From NCBI GenBank assembly GCA_902651635.1, contig CACRSC010000134.1, positions 1 through 64,000 of the forward strand: a stretch of 64,000 nucleotides of DNA, written 5' to 3'. This DNA is from Mastigamoeba balamuthi (lineage: Eukaryota; Evosea; Mastigamoebida; Mastigamoebidae). Position numbers and translations under genes: made by a program. Below are positions 31,107 through 43,800 of this stretch, piece by piece (within the stretch, counting starts at the first letter, position 1; each line of letters starts with the position of its first letter). Below the pieces are notes generated by a model. That model was given only the letters and a program-made list of their open reading frames with translations, was not told where the DNA came from and did not search any database.

Positions 31107-32451
31107 ATGCCTCGCTCGCACTCGCTGCCGCTTCTGCTTCTGCTCTCCGCACTCGCCTGCACTGCCGTTGCCCGTACTGCCCTTGATTTCCCCATGAATT
31201 GTTATCCACAGTGTGTTCTCAACTGCCGGGCCACTTCGCCTCTCGGCAGTCGGCGACTACGAGGAGCCCTTCAGCGTGTTCCCCGCGTACGGCGTGCCGC
31301 GCGGCGAGTTCGCGTCGTACTACGAGCGCGCGACGCTGGCGTGGTACAACGTGGTCCGCACGGCGCCCAGCAGCTTCCGGCACGACTACATCAGCCCCCT
31401 GATGAAGCAGGGCGACGCCAGCGACTCCAACGTCTTCGGCTCCGGCTCGCTGCCCGCCGTGTCTCCGATCCCCTGGAACCTGAACCTCAACAGGGCCGCG
31501 CGGGCGCACTCGGCAGACGTCGCCGCCCACTGCCCCAAGCAGCTCATACACGACGACTGCAACGGCACGAGCATCTGGACGCGCATCAAGCAGGTAAAAA
31601 GCGGCATTCATGCCACGGCGAGCTCGCTTTTGCCTCGGTGGCTCACTGCTCCGGCACAGTTCTACACGAGCACGGGGTCGACCGGGGAGATCTTCGCCCC
31701 GTTGGGCTTCGATGGGTTCGACGTGATGCACTGGCCCGCGTGGTCTCTGGCCGCGTGGGTGTGCGACGGCTTCAGCGTCTCCTCGGGCAGCAGCTTCTCC
31801 CTGAGCACCTGCCCAGGCGATGGGGAGTCCTCTGCCGGGCACCGCCAAGTCAGTCCCGCACGCCCTTGCCCCTGCCGTCTCACTCGTATCCTCGCAACCC
31901 GCAGAACATCATGACGATCGGCGGCGAGGTGGGGTGCGGCGTGGCCATCCTCGACGGGATGATGATCTCGACCTGCGACATGAGCTCTCAGAAGAGCCCG
32001 TACAACGCCAGCCAGGTCCTGATTGCCAGCGGCGCCCACGTGACGGACTACACCAACAAGGGCCAGTTCTACTTCATCGCCAGCGCCTCGTCGCGCGTCT
32101 CCTCCGCTTCGGTTATTATCGACGGCCACAAGACGGACATGAGCAAGTACGGCGGCAGCCTGACGTACATCACGGACAAGACTGCGTTCACGAGCACCGA
32201 GGACTGCCACACGTACTACTTCCGCTTCGACAAGGCGCGCTACCCCGCCACCGGGGCCTTCAAGACGTACGTGAAGAACAATTGCTGCAGTTTCCTGGGC
32301 GGTTGGGAGCGACTCACACACGCGCTCTTTCAGCTACGGCATCGGGTCGTGCAAGGCGGACTACGACAGCAGCGCTGGAGACGACGGGGGTGTCGCAGCG
32401 ACGGCGATTGCTACGCTCTTGTGGATCATCCCACTGCTGCTCCTGCTCTGA
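31107..32451 (+). CDS. CAP/SCP-domain secreted protein, copy B
   Basis: Intact middle paralogue of the triplet. The signal peptide starts MPRSHSLPLLLLL. Splicing TAVA-C|GTACTG to CAG|TC gives LGDYEEPFSVFPAYG. The domain shows YERATLAWYNVVRTAPSSF, NLNRAARAHSADVAAHCP, FYTSTGSTGEIFAP (GEN-like helix), MHWPAWSLAAWVCDG, and AGHRQ|NIMTIGGEVGCGVA, which matches the C-terminal CAP signature of secreted CAP proteins. Conserved cysteines suggest disulfides. The tail DDGGVAATAIATLLWIIPLLLLL fits a GPI signal. CAP proteins are extracellular and bind lipids or act on surfaces; the exact role here is unknown. Confidence 0.82.
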
Positions 32452-32732
32452 GCAACGGTCCTCGGAGCAGTGCCACACACATTTTTCCTCGGGTACCTCC
32501 TGCATCGCAAAGCACTGCTTTGCCCCACCCGGGTCGTTTGAACAACGGCACAGCTGATGTCAGGATATCTCTGTGATCGTATCTACTGTCGGTTGTGGAC
32601 CGGGAAAAGGAGCAAAATCTGGGGAGCGTAAGTTCGCCCCTTGAACAGTCACACAAAAAAGCGCCCAAGCAACAGTCACCCGCAGTACCACTGCTACACG
32701 CCCATCGTACTCTCGAGAGCATACCGCTAGTC

Positions 32733-34536
32733 ATGACCCGTGCTGCTGTGGTAATCCTGGCCGTGCTTGCCTGTGCGAGGGCAGTTGCTGCCCGTGCGTT
32801 TTCCCTTGCACATTCCCACACCGCAATTACCTGAACCTTCTGCCTGTCTGTCGATCCCGCGCAGTCGGCGATTACGAAGTGCCATTCAGCGCGTTCCCCG
32901 CGTACGGCGTGCCGCGCGGCGAGTTCCCGTCGTACTACGAGCGCGCGACGCTGGCGTGGTACAACATGGTCCGCGCTGCTCCCACGGCGTACGCCAGGGA
33001 CTACGTGATCCCCCTGATGCAGCAGGGCGACAACAGCGGCTCCAACGTGTTCAGCTCGTCGTCTATGCCCGCCGTCCCGCCGGCGCCCTGGAACCTCAAC
33101 CTCAACAGGGCCGCCCGTGCCCATTCGGCCGACGTCCTCGCCCACTGCCCCACCAGTCTGACCCACAACGACTGCAACGGCACCGACACGTGGACCCGCG
33201 TCGCCAAGGCACCACACTGAACCTCCTACCAAACAAGCCGCAACGACACCCCCTTACGCCTGCTTGGCGCAGTTCTACACGTCCACGGCAGGGACCGGGG
33301 AGATCTTCGCGCCCATGAGCTTCCACGGGTTCGACGCCATTCACTGGCCCGCGTGGTCCATCGCCGCGTGGGTGTGCGACGGCACGAGCGGCATGTCGTG
33401 GGGGTCGGACGGCTCCCAGTTCAACCTCAACAACTGCCCTGAAGACGGACCGTCCGCTGGTCACCGCAGCGTGCGCCACATTTTTATCGGATCGCAGCGC
33501 ATTTTTGTTGTTTGAGCAATTCAATTCATACACGCAGAACATCATGACGATGGGCGGGGAGGTTGGGTGCGGCGTGGCCATCTCGGGGAGCACGATGATC
33601 TCGACGTGCGACACGAGCACTCAGCAGAGCTCCTACAGCAACAGCCAGACTCAGGTCGCCAGCGGCGCCCACGTGACCGACGTTCTTCACAAGGGGAAGT
33701 TCTACTTCATCGCCAGCTCGGCCTCCGCGGTCCCCTCTGCCTCGGTGATCGTCGACGGGCGCCGGATCGCAATGAAGCCCTACGCCGGGACCACGACCTA
33801 CACTACCGACCCTGTCCCGTTCACGAGCACGGAGCGCTGCCACTCGTACTACTTCCAGTTTTCCTCCACGCGCTTCCCTGCGCAGGGCTCCTACAAGACG
33901 TGCGTGCCCTGTCACTGGGTGCCCTCCTCCCCCGCACAGGCCGGCGCGTCTCACGTTGGTTCGTCGTACCGCCCAGGTTTGGGATCGGCTCGTGCGCCGA
34001 GGACTACGAACCCGGGACAGTCCCCGCGACGTCCTCGTCCTCGGCCCACCCCCCGCACGTCGTGGAGAGCTCGAGCTCCTCCCGCGGCCACGGCTCGAGC
34101 ACGCACGCGGTCTCTGAGCACAGCTCGAGCACCCGCGCTGTGTCGGAGCACTCCTCGGCGCCGAGTCCGCACTCGGGCAGCGGATCCCGGGCGTTGCCGT
34201 TCTCGAGCTCTTCGTCGGTGCTGGCTCCGGGGCCCGCGGAGTCGAGCCACCAGCCGGCCAGCGGGTCTGGCTCCCACACGACGCCGGATTCGCACCCAGC
34301 ACGCCCGACCTCGTCGTCGGCAACTGGCAGCCACCCGCATCCTCTCCCGGTCGACAGTCAGGTATCGCGTTTTCCGCCCTCGTGTCCTTCGGCGAAAAAA
34401 CCGCTGAGCGGGTTTGGCTGACTCATCGACGTGCGGCCAAACACGTGCAGGCGCATCCGTCTGGGTCTGCTCGCAGCGGGGCCGTGGCCGTGGCGGCGAC
34501 GCTGGTGTGGGCACCCCTGCTTGTGGCGGCCTGCTA
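32733..34536 (+). CDS. CAP/SCP-domain secreted protein, copy C, with Ser/Pro-rich stalk
   Basis: Third paralogue. The start MTRAAVVILAVLACARAVAA follows a GGATATCTCTG element at 32562-32572. The exon plan matches copies A and B: LGDYEVPFSAFPAYG, NLNRAARAHSADVLAHCP, IHWPAWSIAAWVCDG, GHRS|NIMTMGGEVGCGVA. Unlike the others, about 110 Ser/His/Pro-rich residues with repeats of the type (S)EHSSSTRAVSEHSS follow GIGSCAEDYEPG. A last intron (about 34364-34448) joins PVDSQ to AHPSGSARSGAVAVAATLV, a GPI-like tail ending in TAG 34534. The stalk looks mucin-like and O-glycosylated and would lift the CAP domain off the membrane (inference). Confidence 0.78.
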
Positions 34537-34758
34537 GAGGGCAGAGGCATCTCTGGAGACCGCAACCCCCGTACAGCTTGGATATCGTCGCAGAAGGCAG
34601 CAAAAGAAGGGCTTTTGTCACCGGACTTTATTTTCCGTCTCCCTCTGTCTCCCCCCGGTTGTGACGTGCTGCTTCCGGGTTTGGCGGGGATCGTTATTGT
34701 GAAAAGCGTAGGGGCCTCGAGCCTTTTCAAAGCAAGCAGCCCTCAATCCAAGCGGCTT

Positions 34759-36517
34759 ATGGAGGGCGAGGACTGGGTAGGCGAGATCCTCAAGCACACG
34801 GCGAGGGGCCGCACGCACCAGCCGCCCTCCCCGCACCGGGCGGCCTGCGACCAGTCGCTGCCGCCCTCGCCGACGGTCGCGGACAACCGCAACGGCAGCA
34901 GCCCGGCCTTCGCGGTCCCCTCGTCGCCCTCGCCGTCGAGCAGCGCGTGGACGCTGAGCCCGTGGACGGCGGCGATACCCACGCCGCTGCAGCTGACGCC
35001 TCTGCAGCTCGGGCCCACGGAGGCCGTGCCGTTCCTGATCGTCCCCTGCAGGACTGCTGCAGAGCCCTCGGCGAGGGCCCTGACAGCCGAGAGCTCCCCC
35101 GTCGTAGTCCGACGGCAGCGGGTCCTCTCGCGGACGCAGTCTGCGCCGGCTGCCAAGCTGACTAGCCCCGAGGTATGCCGAGGGCCCTCTTCCCTTCCGG
35201 GGGCTCGGAATGGGACGAATGGGACGTGAGGTGTTGGGAAAACACCGAGAAAGACGCGCACATGACTTCTAACGGCAGACGTCACCCGCACCCGCGCAGG
35301 TCCGCGAGAAGAAGAGGCCCCTCGAGTGCCGCCCCGCCACGTGGGCTGGCAAGCGGTACCCGGCCAACGCCTCGGCCCTCTCGGCGCTGGTTCGTGTTAA
35401 TTCGACCGTTTGTGAACTTATTGTCAAATTGCCGCGTTGCCAACCCCCCTCCAAGCCCCCGGGGTCAATCCGCCCCTGTGCGTGCAGCCTCTGAAGCAGC
35501 TCCGGGGAGGTAGAATGCCAGTGTAATTGAATTGAAGAGCGAATTCACCGAAAGTCTCGGACAATTGCATCGCAGATACGAGGGCTGATGATGCGAGGGA
35601 GCTCGCTGCCGCCGGCCAAGGTCATCATGGTCCCGCACACGCCGATGGAGGCCTGCGGCTCGCTGCTGGCGTGCGCCTTCAAGGCCGTGCCCCGCAACGT
35701 CTCGACGATCGTCATCGTCGGCCCCTCTCACAAGAAGCCGTCTCCGCCTGTGCGCCCCTCGACTCCCACTCAGCCCCCACCGGTGGCCCCGTGGCTGAAC
35801 CTTGCCCAAGTTCGCCGTGACGGGGTACGGAGGGCTCGACACCCCGATGGGCGTCCTCGCGGTCGACGTGATCGCGAGCATGGGGCTGCGCGACACGGGG
35901 CTGTTCCACGTGATGCCCGAGGCCGAGGACCGCCAGGAGCACTGCGTCGAGGCCCTTCTGCCCTTTGTCCGCCTCGTGGCACCCAACGCCATGGTGATAC
36001 CCATCATCATGGGCGACAGCTGCCCCCCTGACCAGCGTACGGTCCCTGGCCCTTCTGTGTGTGGGGCATCCGTCACCCTCCCCTCATCTATTTATCCCGT
36101 TCAGTTGCTCGCCGAGTCAGCGTCCTCGCGTCGTTTGTCAAGGCGACCAACGCCGTCATCCTGGCATCGTGCGACATGACCCAGTGTGGTACGCCACAGT
36201 GCTGTTGCCCGGCCTGACTGCTGCTGCTGCGCGCAGGGCTGTCCAAGACCAACCCCAAGGACGACTACACGATCAGGTCGGCTGTCACCGAGATGGACAT
36301 GAGCCTCGTCAACGCCATCACCACCGGAGACCCGGAGGTCGTGTCCGCGCACCCTTACAGGCATCTGATGTGCCGCCACACGGTCGTCTCGTTCGCGATG
36401 CGCGTGGCGATCGCCTCGGGGTGCCGCCTGAGGTCGTCGCTGGTCGGACACACCGTCACGGCCACGCAGGAGCACACGTTCCAGGGCCACGCCGCCATCA
36501 CCTTCCACCGCTGCTGA
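34759..36517 (+). CDS. MEMO1-family protein, paralogue B
   Basis: The start is MEGEDWVGEILKH. A Pro/Ser-rich leader of about 135 residues ends at an intron, then RPATWAGKRYPANASALSAL, KVIMVPHTPMEACG (first metal His), VIVGPSHKKPSPP (second His), FAVTGYGGLDTPMGVLAVD, LLPFVRLVAPNAMVIPI, LASCDMTQCG, and a C-terminal TQEHTFQGHAAITFHRC. Introns sit where paralogue A has them (after SAL, PSPP, PPDQ and TQCG), so the two arose by duplication of one intron-bearing gene. The third metal-site segment reads MTQCG rather than the family's CHWG, so that His is missing. A CTGAC branch at 36214 precedes the GLSKTNP exon. Confidence 0.85.
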
Positions 36518-36714
36518 GCCTCGCGACCTTAACGTTTAGCTACTGGTGCAGACATCAGATGAGGAGCTTGCCGCCGTGCAGAGTCCGGTGGAGCCCGTTA
36601 GCAGATGAGGAGCCTGCATCTTGAATATACTTGAAATATCACTTTGCTGTCAACTGATTGCTGTCTCAAACTCTTTGTATTGTCGTTCACATTACCATTC
36701 AGAACTCAGGGCAT

Positions 36715-37149
36715 TCAGTTGATCTGGACCTTGTAGGGGATGCTCTCCTTGGGCTTGGCGATGCCGACGACCAGCACGCCGTTGTCGAACGACGCGCTGA
36801 TGCCAGCGGGCTCGACGCCGCGGGGCATCGTGAACGACCTGCTGAACTTGCCCCACGGCCTCTCCGTCCTCAGCGCCTGCGTGCCCTCTGCGCGCGCTGC
36901 CGCCGCCCTGGTGCCCGCGACGGTGAGGACGCCCTCGCGGAGGTCGATGCTCACGTCCTCCTTGCGCACGCCCGGCAGGTCCATGGCGATGCTGAAGCCC
37001 GTGGCCGTCTCGGTCAGGTCGCACGCGGGGACCCACTCGCAGCACTGGCCGTCCCCGCTGCAGGCGTTCCTGTTGCTGGCGATGGTGTCGAGCTGCTTGT
37101 GCATGGCGTTGAGCTCGTCGAGCAGGCTGGTCCCGAACAGGATCGACAT
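36715..37149 (-). CDS. hsp20: Small heat-shock protein, Hsp20/alpha-crystallin family
   Basis: Single exon, 144 residues, start MSILFGTSLLDELNAM. The alpha-crystallin domain spans residues about 42-140: CDLTETATGFSIAMDLPGV, EDVSIDLREGVLTVAG, RPWGKFSRSFTMPRGVEP, ISASFDNGVLVVGIAKP, and the C-terminal SIPYKVQIN. The A-x-x-x-n-GVL-type motif (ISASFDNGVLVV) is present. The short N-terminal arm is Cys-containing. Lack of introns suits rapid stress induction (known for the family). One ambiguous base (N) lies at 37154, just upstream of the start codon. Confidence 0.93.
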   Translation of the reverse strand: MSILFGTSLLDELNAMHKQLDTIASNRNACSGDGQCCEWVPACDLTETATGFSIAMDLPGVRKEDVSIDLREGVLTVAGTRAAAARAEGTQALRTERPWGKFSRSFTMPRGVEPAGISASFDNGVLVVGIAKPKESIPYKVQIN

Positions 37150-37869
37150 TGTTNTAACTGAGGTATATCAAAAATGAGTGTGTTTGATAAGTGTGTCTGC
37201 TAAATTCGGATGGAGAAGTTGTTCATCTCGAGGCTTTCCCCTGTGTTGGTTGCATGCACAGAGAAAGAAGAGCATGATCGTGTTTCTGATATCACAGAGT
37301 GGGCCTCTTCTAAATAGATAACTGATATTAAGCCATCGAAGTTCCCAGTTCTACTAGCTGACTTCAATTATCAAGACCACAGAAGGAGGGAAATTCTCTA
37401 TGAGAACATTTATCTCATATCTGATAAATGAAAATCCCCCAGGCTGGACCACTGTGCGAACCCCTTCAGGATAAGTGTATAGTTCTATTCCAATATTTTC
37501 CTTACATCCTCAGGTCGAAATCAGGAGTAGTGGGCTGCTCTGTGGAATGAGAAGACAGGAGAGATAATGATCTTTAAACACATATGAAAGACATGGTAAT
37601 CGAGCTCAACCAGTATTCTCTGAAGAACATAGACTATTCGACACTGTTCCCTGACATCATTTCTCAGCGTTTCCAGTGAGGGTTCCAATAAAACCTCTTT
37701 TGGAAGATCGAATTTCACTTCCACTCAAAGGGGCAGAATTTGTTTCGTTTTACACAATATTGATCTTTATTTGTAAAGTTCAAAAATCGTCAATTTATCA
37801 ACACAAAAGAGCACCAGAACCACCCAGAAAGCCTGCCACCTCCCCAACACTGGAGGGCCCGTCCCACCC
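37150..37869. other. AT-rich intergenic block
   Basis: About 700 bases of much lower GC than the flanks. It should hold the promoter of the minus-strand Hsp20 gene (near 37160-37200) and possibly that of the giant gene that starts at 37870. I see no gene, clear repeat or heat-shock-element array that I would defend. Confidence 0.45.
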
Positions 37870-40800
37870 ATGTCACACTCGCGCCAGTCGTGCGATCCCA
37901 CCCTGGCGCGCAGCCTCGCCGCAGCTCTGTCTCCGGCGCCATCGCCGTGCGCCTCCGTGCAGCCGTCTGGCCGCCCGCGTGGGCTCCTCACCGCCTCGCT
38001 CGACCGCTCGTCCCCCATGCACCGCGGCGCGTGGCCGTCGCCCGCAGTTGACCCCCCGCTGCGCGCCCTGTCCACGGCAGGCCCGCCGCCGCGATCGTCG
38101 TCGGCGCCCGAGACGCTGGCCGCGGCCATCGGTACGCTGCAATTTAAAGCGCATCGGGATCGGGCAATCCCGGAGGGATTCGGATATCTTGGTTCCAGGA
38201 TATCGGAGTCTGACGAGGCAAATCAGGGGCGTTCGAGGCCTTCGACTCGGTGAGCCAGTGGAGAGCCAGGCCGGCGGGCGCGTTCGAGGAGGAGCTCGCC
38301 GCAGGCATTCTGGCTGCGGGAGCTGCGGTGGCTCCACGAGCGGCCGCTGACGCTCCTTTGGTGCTCTGGCTCGTCGCCCGCTTTCGCCTGTGCGCTTTTC
38401 TCGACAACGGTGTGGTCTTTTGACGTCATACGCGAATCTCTTGTACAGGGAGATTTCCTATTCCAAGGCCGAAGAGAGCGCCGGGCTGTATGAGAAGCTC
38501 AGGACCAGCCTCTGTGGACCCCTCGTGGAAGCGTATGCCTCAGTGTCGGTGGACGCCGAGCGCAAGGTAACCTCGATCGCGCTCGCATCACACAAACAGC
38601 AGCCACACACAGATCTTGGAGGAATCCGCTGAGAGGAACCCCGGGGTGCTGCGGGCGATGAAGAGCGCGTGGCTCAGAGCGCTAGCCAACGATGTCGCTC
38701 GCTCGGGGCTGTGGGATGACAAGACGGTCAAGTGTCTGCTTGCGTGCCTGTGGATAGCGACTTACACGACTTTGCTCTCCGCTAAGAGGCCCGCAGGCAC
38801 CGCGGCGAAGCAGGAGGTACTCCTCTCCCTCCGTTGTGTTCTTTTTTGAGATGATTCACCAACGGTTCCAAAGCTCGAGGAGCTCTGGAAGCTGTCGTGC
38901 TGCAACATCTTCACGTCGATCCCGTCCCCGAAGCTATCGGAAATTCTCCAGTCCCCTTTCAACCGCGTGTCCGTGTACGCGTCCAAGGGGAACATACCGC
39001 ACCAGATTCCTCTTATGCTCATGAGCTGCCACGCGCTCGACCCAGCGGTATGCGTCCTTTGTGTCTTGAAGGTATTCACATCCGTGTGTTAGTTCGGTTT
39101 AGTCGCTCTGCAGTCGCTCTCGTTCGCATTCGGCGACGACCTCGGAGGTGTTTGCTCGGGTCTGTGCACGTACGTTGCCAATGTCATCAAGGCCAAGCCT
39201 CGCGACACTCGGGGGGCCTCAACCTTGTGGATTCTCTGCGCCGCCTTCCACGACCAGGCTGCACGCTCGTCCTACGGTATCGACGAGAAGCTGTAAAACA
39301 GACGGTTTACTTTTGGCAGTATGAGCTAACGTCTCCCTAGCACCCTGTCCCCGTTGAAGAGGGTCTGGATGGAGATGCTCAATGCCGGTATGGAATATCA
39401 AGAAGTCTTCGCCCTTGTGAAAAAGGATGAGGCAGCACGCCCGTACCCCTTCGTGCAAAGGAGCCCGAAGCTCTTCCCGTCGTTTGTTCGCGAGTCTTTC
39501 TCTCAGCTGAAGATCGAGGCAATCGCGAAGTCCGTCGCCTTTCTCTATTGCACTCACTATGTCGCAGGTTGCCGGAGACTGTTACGGAAGAGGTTGGAAA
39601 GCAGATCTGCCCAGCACTCGACGACTACATCAAGAAGAACTCGTGTTCTCCGGGAGCAGTTGCGGATCTTCTGGAGAGGTTTGGTCTACCGGGAAAGGTT
39701 GTGGAGACACCAGAGGAAGCAAGGAACCTTCTCGCGCCCTTCGCCTCGTGGCTGAGGACAATCGACACGGGCAACGTGGCAACTGTTATCGAGGCACTGG
39801 CAACTCCCTTCCTATGCCCTGTGTACTCTGCCGCTTTTGCCTCGTTGGACGAGCAGGTCGAGCTCTACGCGACAGAGCTCGCAATGGTTGCCGAGGTTCT
39901 ACAGGGCGTGCGCCAATTGATTAGCGCACTCAAACTCACTGTCCGCATCCTTAGGCGAGGATCGATTGGAGTTGCTTGATACCGAATCTTCCTGTTGTTG
40001 CCGAGTATTCCAACTTTGCTTCAAGAATCTCACTTGATTAAACAGAATTGAAAAGAAGGCCAATGCGGAGAGAGGGTACCCTCGGCTGTACATTCTCCTC
40101 TACCACTCAATCGGTATTGAGTGAAAATGATCTCCAACTTACATCTATTGAAGGGAGGATGATTGTTCAGAGACTCACCACGGGACTGAGCGCAGCTCCT
40201 GCGTTCGCTGCGATCGCCTCGCTTTTCGCCTCGGTCATAGGGCAGTGCCCTCCAGGGACACTTCTTCCTGCCCTTGTTCCTTCACTTTTCGAGGCCGGAA
40301 TGAAGGAGATTCTGGTACAAATCAGACCCAAATTCAAAACCGAATTATGATATACAGGACCTGGAACTCCGTCTCGAAGATCCACCGAAGTCGGCTGCTG
40401 TTCTGTCGATGTTGGAGAAGGAGGGTGTGACCGCTCTTGGTCTTGACACATCTCACATGCCGCTCCTTGTTGCAAGGTACTCCGAGCATCTTGAAACGGT
40501 AAGCCATTTTTCTGTGTCTGGTAAGCCAACACGTTTCCAAGCTGCGAGCAAAGTATCGGGCACAGCAGCTCGCTTGGCGCAACGGCAACATTTCTCTCCA
40601 GTTCATTCGCCAGTGCTGCGAGAAGTGGTAAACATACTCTCCCATTCTCACTGAACAGCGCCACAGTGATTCGGTCGACGAGTTCCTGAGACACCTTGGC
40701 TTGGGGGCCCTCGAGCCACAGGCAACCGAAGTCGATAAAGCACTAACGGACCTCACGGAAGACATACGTCGCTTGTCACTCTGCCGCTCCTGGCTCGTGA

Positions 40801-43800
40801 ACGAGATCGGGCTGCCGCTATCAAGTGCGCCGGCCGAGGTACACATCAAACTCTTGTCAGCAATTGACTAAGATGAATGTAGCTCACAGAGGTGGATTCT
40901 CGGATGACACTGTCGGATCTGCGAGAAAACTGCGATGCTCTCCGGCAGGGGTTGGACCTGCCTGGCGACGTGTGCGACGCCCTTGCGTTCTTTCTAAACA
41001 GAAAGGGTGGTCTGTTTCGCGTGATCTCCTCGGAGCTCCTCCGTGCTCTTCGGGAGAAGAGCTCGGAAGCCGAGCAGATTGACGCTGCTGCTGCCATCGA
41101 AATCGCCAGGAAAACGCTGGAAACTATGCGAGGTTTCGTCCACGGAAAGACCACTGTTCACGAGCTTCGAAGGTTGCAGGAGGCTGTGTCTTCGTCAGGT
41201 GGTAGCCTGAAAGCTGAGCTCGAGGCCTGCTCCGGTTTCTTTTGCATCAAGCAGGAAGGTGAGAACCCGATACAAGCCCTAGTCGACCTGGTCAACATTC
41301 AGGAGAGTGGCCGCGACATTGTCGCTGTACTACGCAGCAGAGCAGTGTGTGCCGATAGCGAGGTTGACGACCTCGAGAGAGCTTGCAACGTCTCTCCGGA
41401 CTACCTCACTATCTCGGATGCCGTCGCTCTTCATGCTCGTCTCCGGGGGATGGTGGGCTCCAAGATCACTGGCGTGCAGCTTCGGTTCTTCAAGGTCATG
41501 AACAGCGCCGCAGACTTGATTTCGTTTCTCGTCTCGAGGGATTCAGAGTTTGACCAGCGCATCTCGCATCTAAGCTCTCAGCTCCAGGGCTACCAGTTCG
41601 GGCTCGACCTTCTGGACGCTTTGGTTTCGGTGCGGTCGCTCCTGGGTCCCGTTCTTTCCGTGTTCGTTACACCACCAGACCGCCAAGTGCGCCAAGTGCA
41701 CGTTCGAAATGTGTGCGACTCGGTGTACAAGTCGCTCAGGAAATTGGACGGGCGAGAGCTCGAGACTCGATTCACGCAGGTCGTTTACGTCCACGAGCAT
41801 CTGCACGAAGTTCAACTTTGGATAGCCTCGCTCGGCTCCTCGGCAATAACGCTGGACACCCTGCTTCCCTGTGCGCTCTCTGTTTCTCTCCGACGATTTG
41901 CCCTCTCACAGCTTGGTAGACATCACGGAGCTGCAACGCCGCGGCTCTTACTACAGCACCCTCGCGCTGCATCCCGCAGGAGCGTCTCTTGTTCTTCACT
42001 TTGTCGCGGATAAGGAAGACAGAGAGCTCCCGAGTGGCTACTTGGGTGAGCTGATTCGGGCTGTCAACGTTTTCGTCACCCAGGAGCGTATGTGTACTTC
42101 TTGATTGTACGTTCATTCACGCAAGCACAACCAGAAATCTCGCAGGAGAAGACCAAGGAGTTGCGCGCGTTCGTCGAAACGCACAGAATAGCGGAAGAGA
42201 TACAGTCGTGTCGGTGTACACTGGAAGAGCTTGGACATCCGTCGTTCCAGGCCACTCGAGAGCCGTTAAACTTGCAAGGAATATCGCTGCTACCGACACC
42301 CTTCCAGTTCATACTGGACAAGCACCGAGGCATTCTTTCCGAGTGGAAGACGGCAATAGAGGAGGCCTACGCAAAGCAGCCACGTCTGCGGTTTCTTGAC
42401 AACCACCAGCTGCTGCAATTCTCAACCACGTGCCACCGCGTTTTGGCGCTGTCCGGAGAGAGTGGAGAGGAGCAGAATCGTATGGTGTTTGATTCGCTGT
42501 TCCCATTCCTGTGGGCATGCTTCCCGGAGTTCGAGCCTGTGCCGCAGTACGGCATCATTCCGCTGGGATCTGATCTGGTCTGTGGTTGCTGGAGGACTGT
42601 TGTAGCGAACGCACCAGCGGATAGCCCACTAGGTAGGCTGGAGCTGTGTGGGGCGCTTCTCGGTGCAGTGCAAGAGGCTCTCGTTGACTTCGAGGACTAC
42701 CGCAACTGCCGGACGGCTTTACCGGTTGTGGAGGCCCTGCGCGTGGTCTACGTGTCAGAGCTCGAATCAGTTCTCGATGCTCGGGGTTCGTGGAAACTCA
42801 TGGCTCTGCTTTTCGAGGGCTCGAAACCGCACCCATCCCGCATACTCGACTGTAAGCTCGCGAGTCCGAGCATGCTGCGCGCATTCCTCTGCCGGGTCGA
42901 CCACTTCACGGACTTGTCGTTTATCCTATTTGGCGTGAACGACCTTCCTGTTGACGCCCGGGAGGAGCTCTTGCGGTGGGTCTCCGCTCACCTAAGCGAG
43001 TGGGAGGCGGGGGACAGAAAAGCTATTGCTCCGATGGCGCTGGTGTTCACAGACCCGGCTGGAATAGAGGTTTTCGCGTCACTTCGCCGCGAGCCGATAC
43101 CGCCATCCGCCTTGGACCAAGAGGCTGCGCAACAGAAAAACGCGGGGCACACGATGAACGTGGAAGCCCTCAGGGGCCAGCGGAACATCAAGGCTATGGA
43201 CGTGTATGTCAGCGCCCCGTGCTCAGGAAAGACTTTCGCGATTAATGCACGTCTGAGGCAAGCAGGGGAGAGTGCTTTCTGTCTACGCATCAGTGCGACG
43301 GAGGGATTCGGCACGCAGGCGCTGATACAGGGCCTCGAAGGCCTGCCGAGGTCGTCAAACGACGTGTATCTTTACCTCGACGTCTCGGCGTACTCGCCGC
43401 TAGAGGAGATCGAAAGATTGCTTCGCGACGCGCTGCTGTGGGGAATTGTGTGGGACAGAAGCACAGGCGAGATGTACCGCCTCCGATCGGAAGTTGCGTG
43501 GAACATGTTCGTAGAGCTCTCTCCTGCGCCAGCTGGCGATCCCGTGTTCCCCAAGAGGTCGCAGATCGACGACATTGTCGCGCAGTTGCCTACTCTTTCG
43601 TACGCGGCGACCCGGGTCTTCGACGCTCTGGAACAGCCATTCGAGATCGACGATGCAGCGCGCGAGGTGTTGCTGGTGCTGTGCAAGCACCGCGAAGGAG
43701 CGACGTCGTCGTTCACGAGCTTCGTCAACGCACTCAAGGTCCCACTCGCCCCCGGCGAATACCAGCAAGCCGAAATCGACAGGCTACTGCAAGACATGGG

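Noticed and set aside
36658-37177. Plus-strand open frames over the Hsp20 locus
   Set aside because: They are antisense to a complete alpha-crystallin gene, and one of them runs through the ambiguous base.
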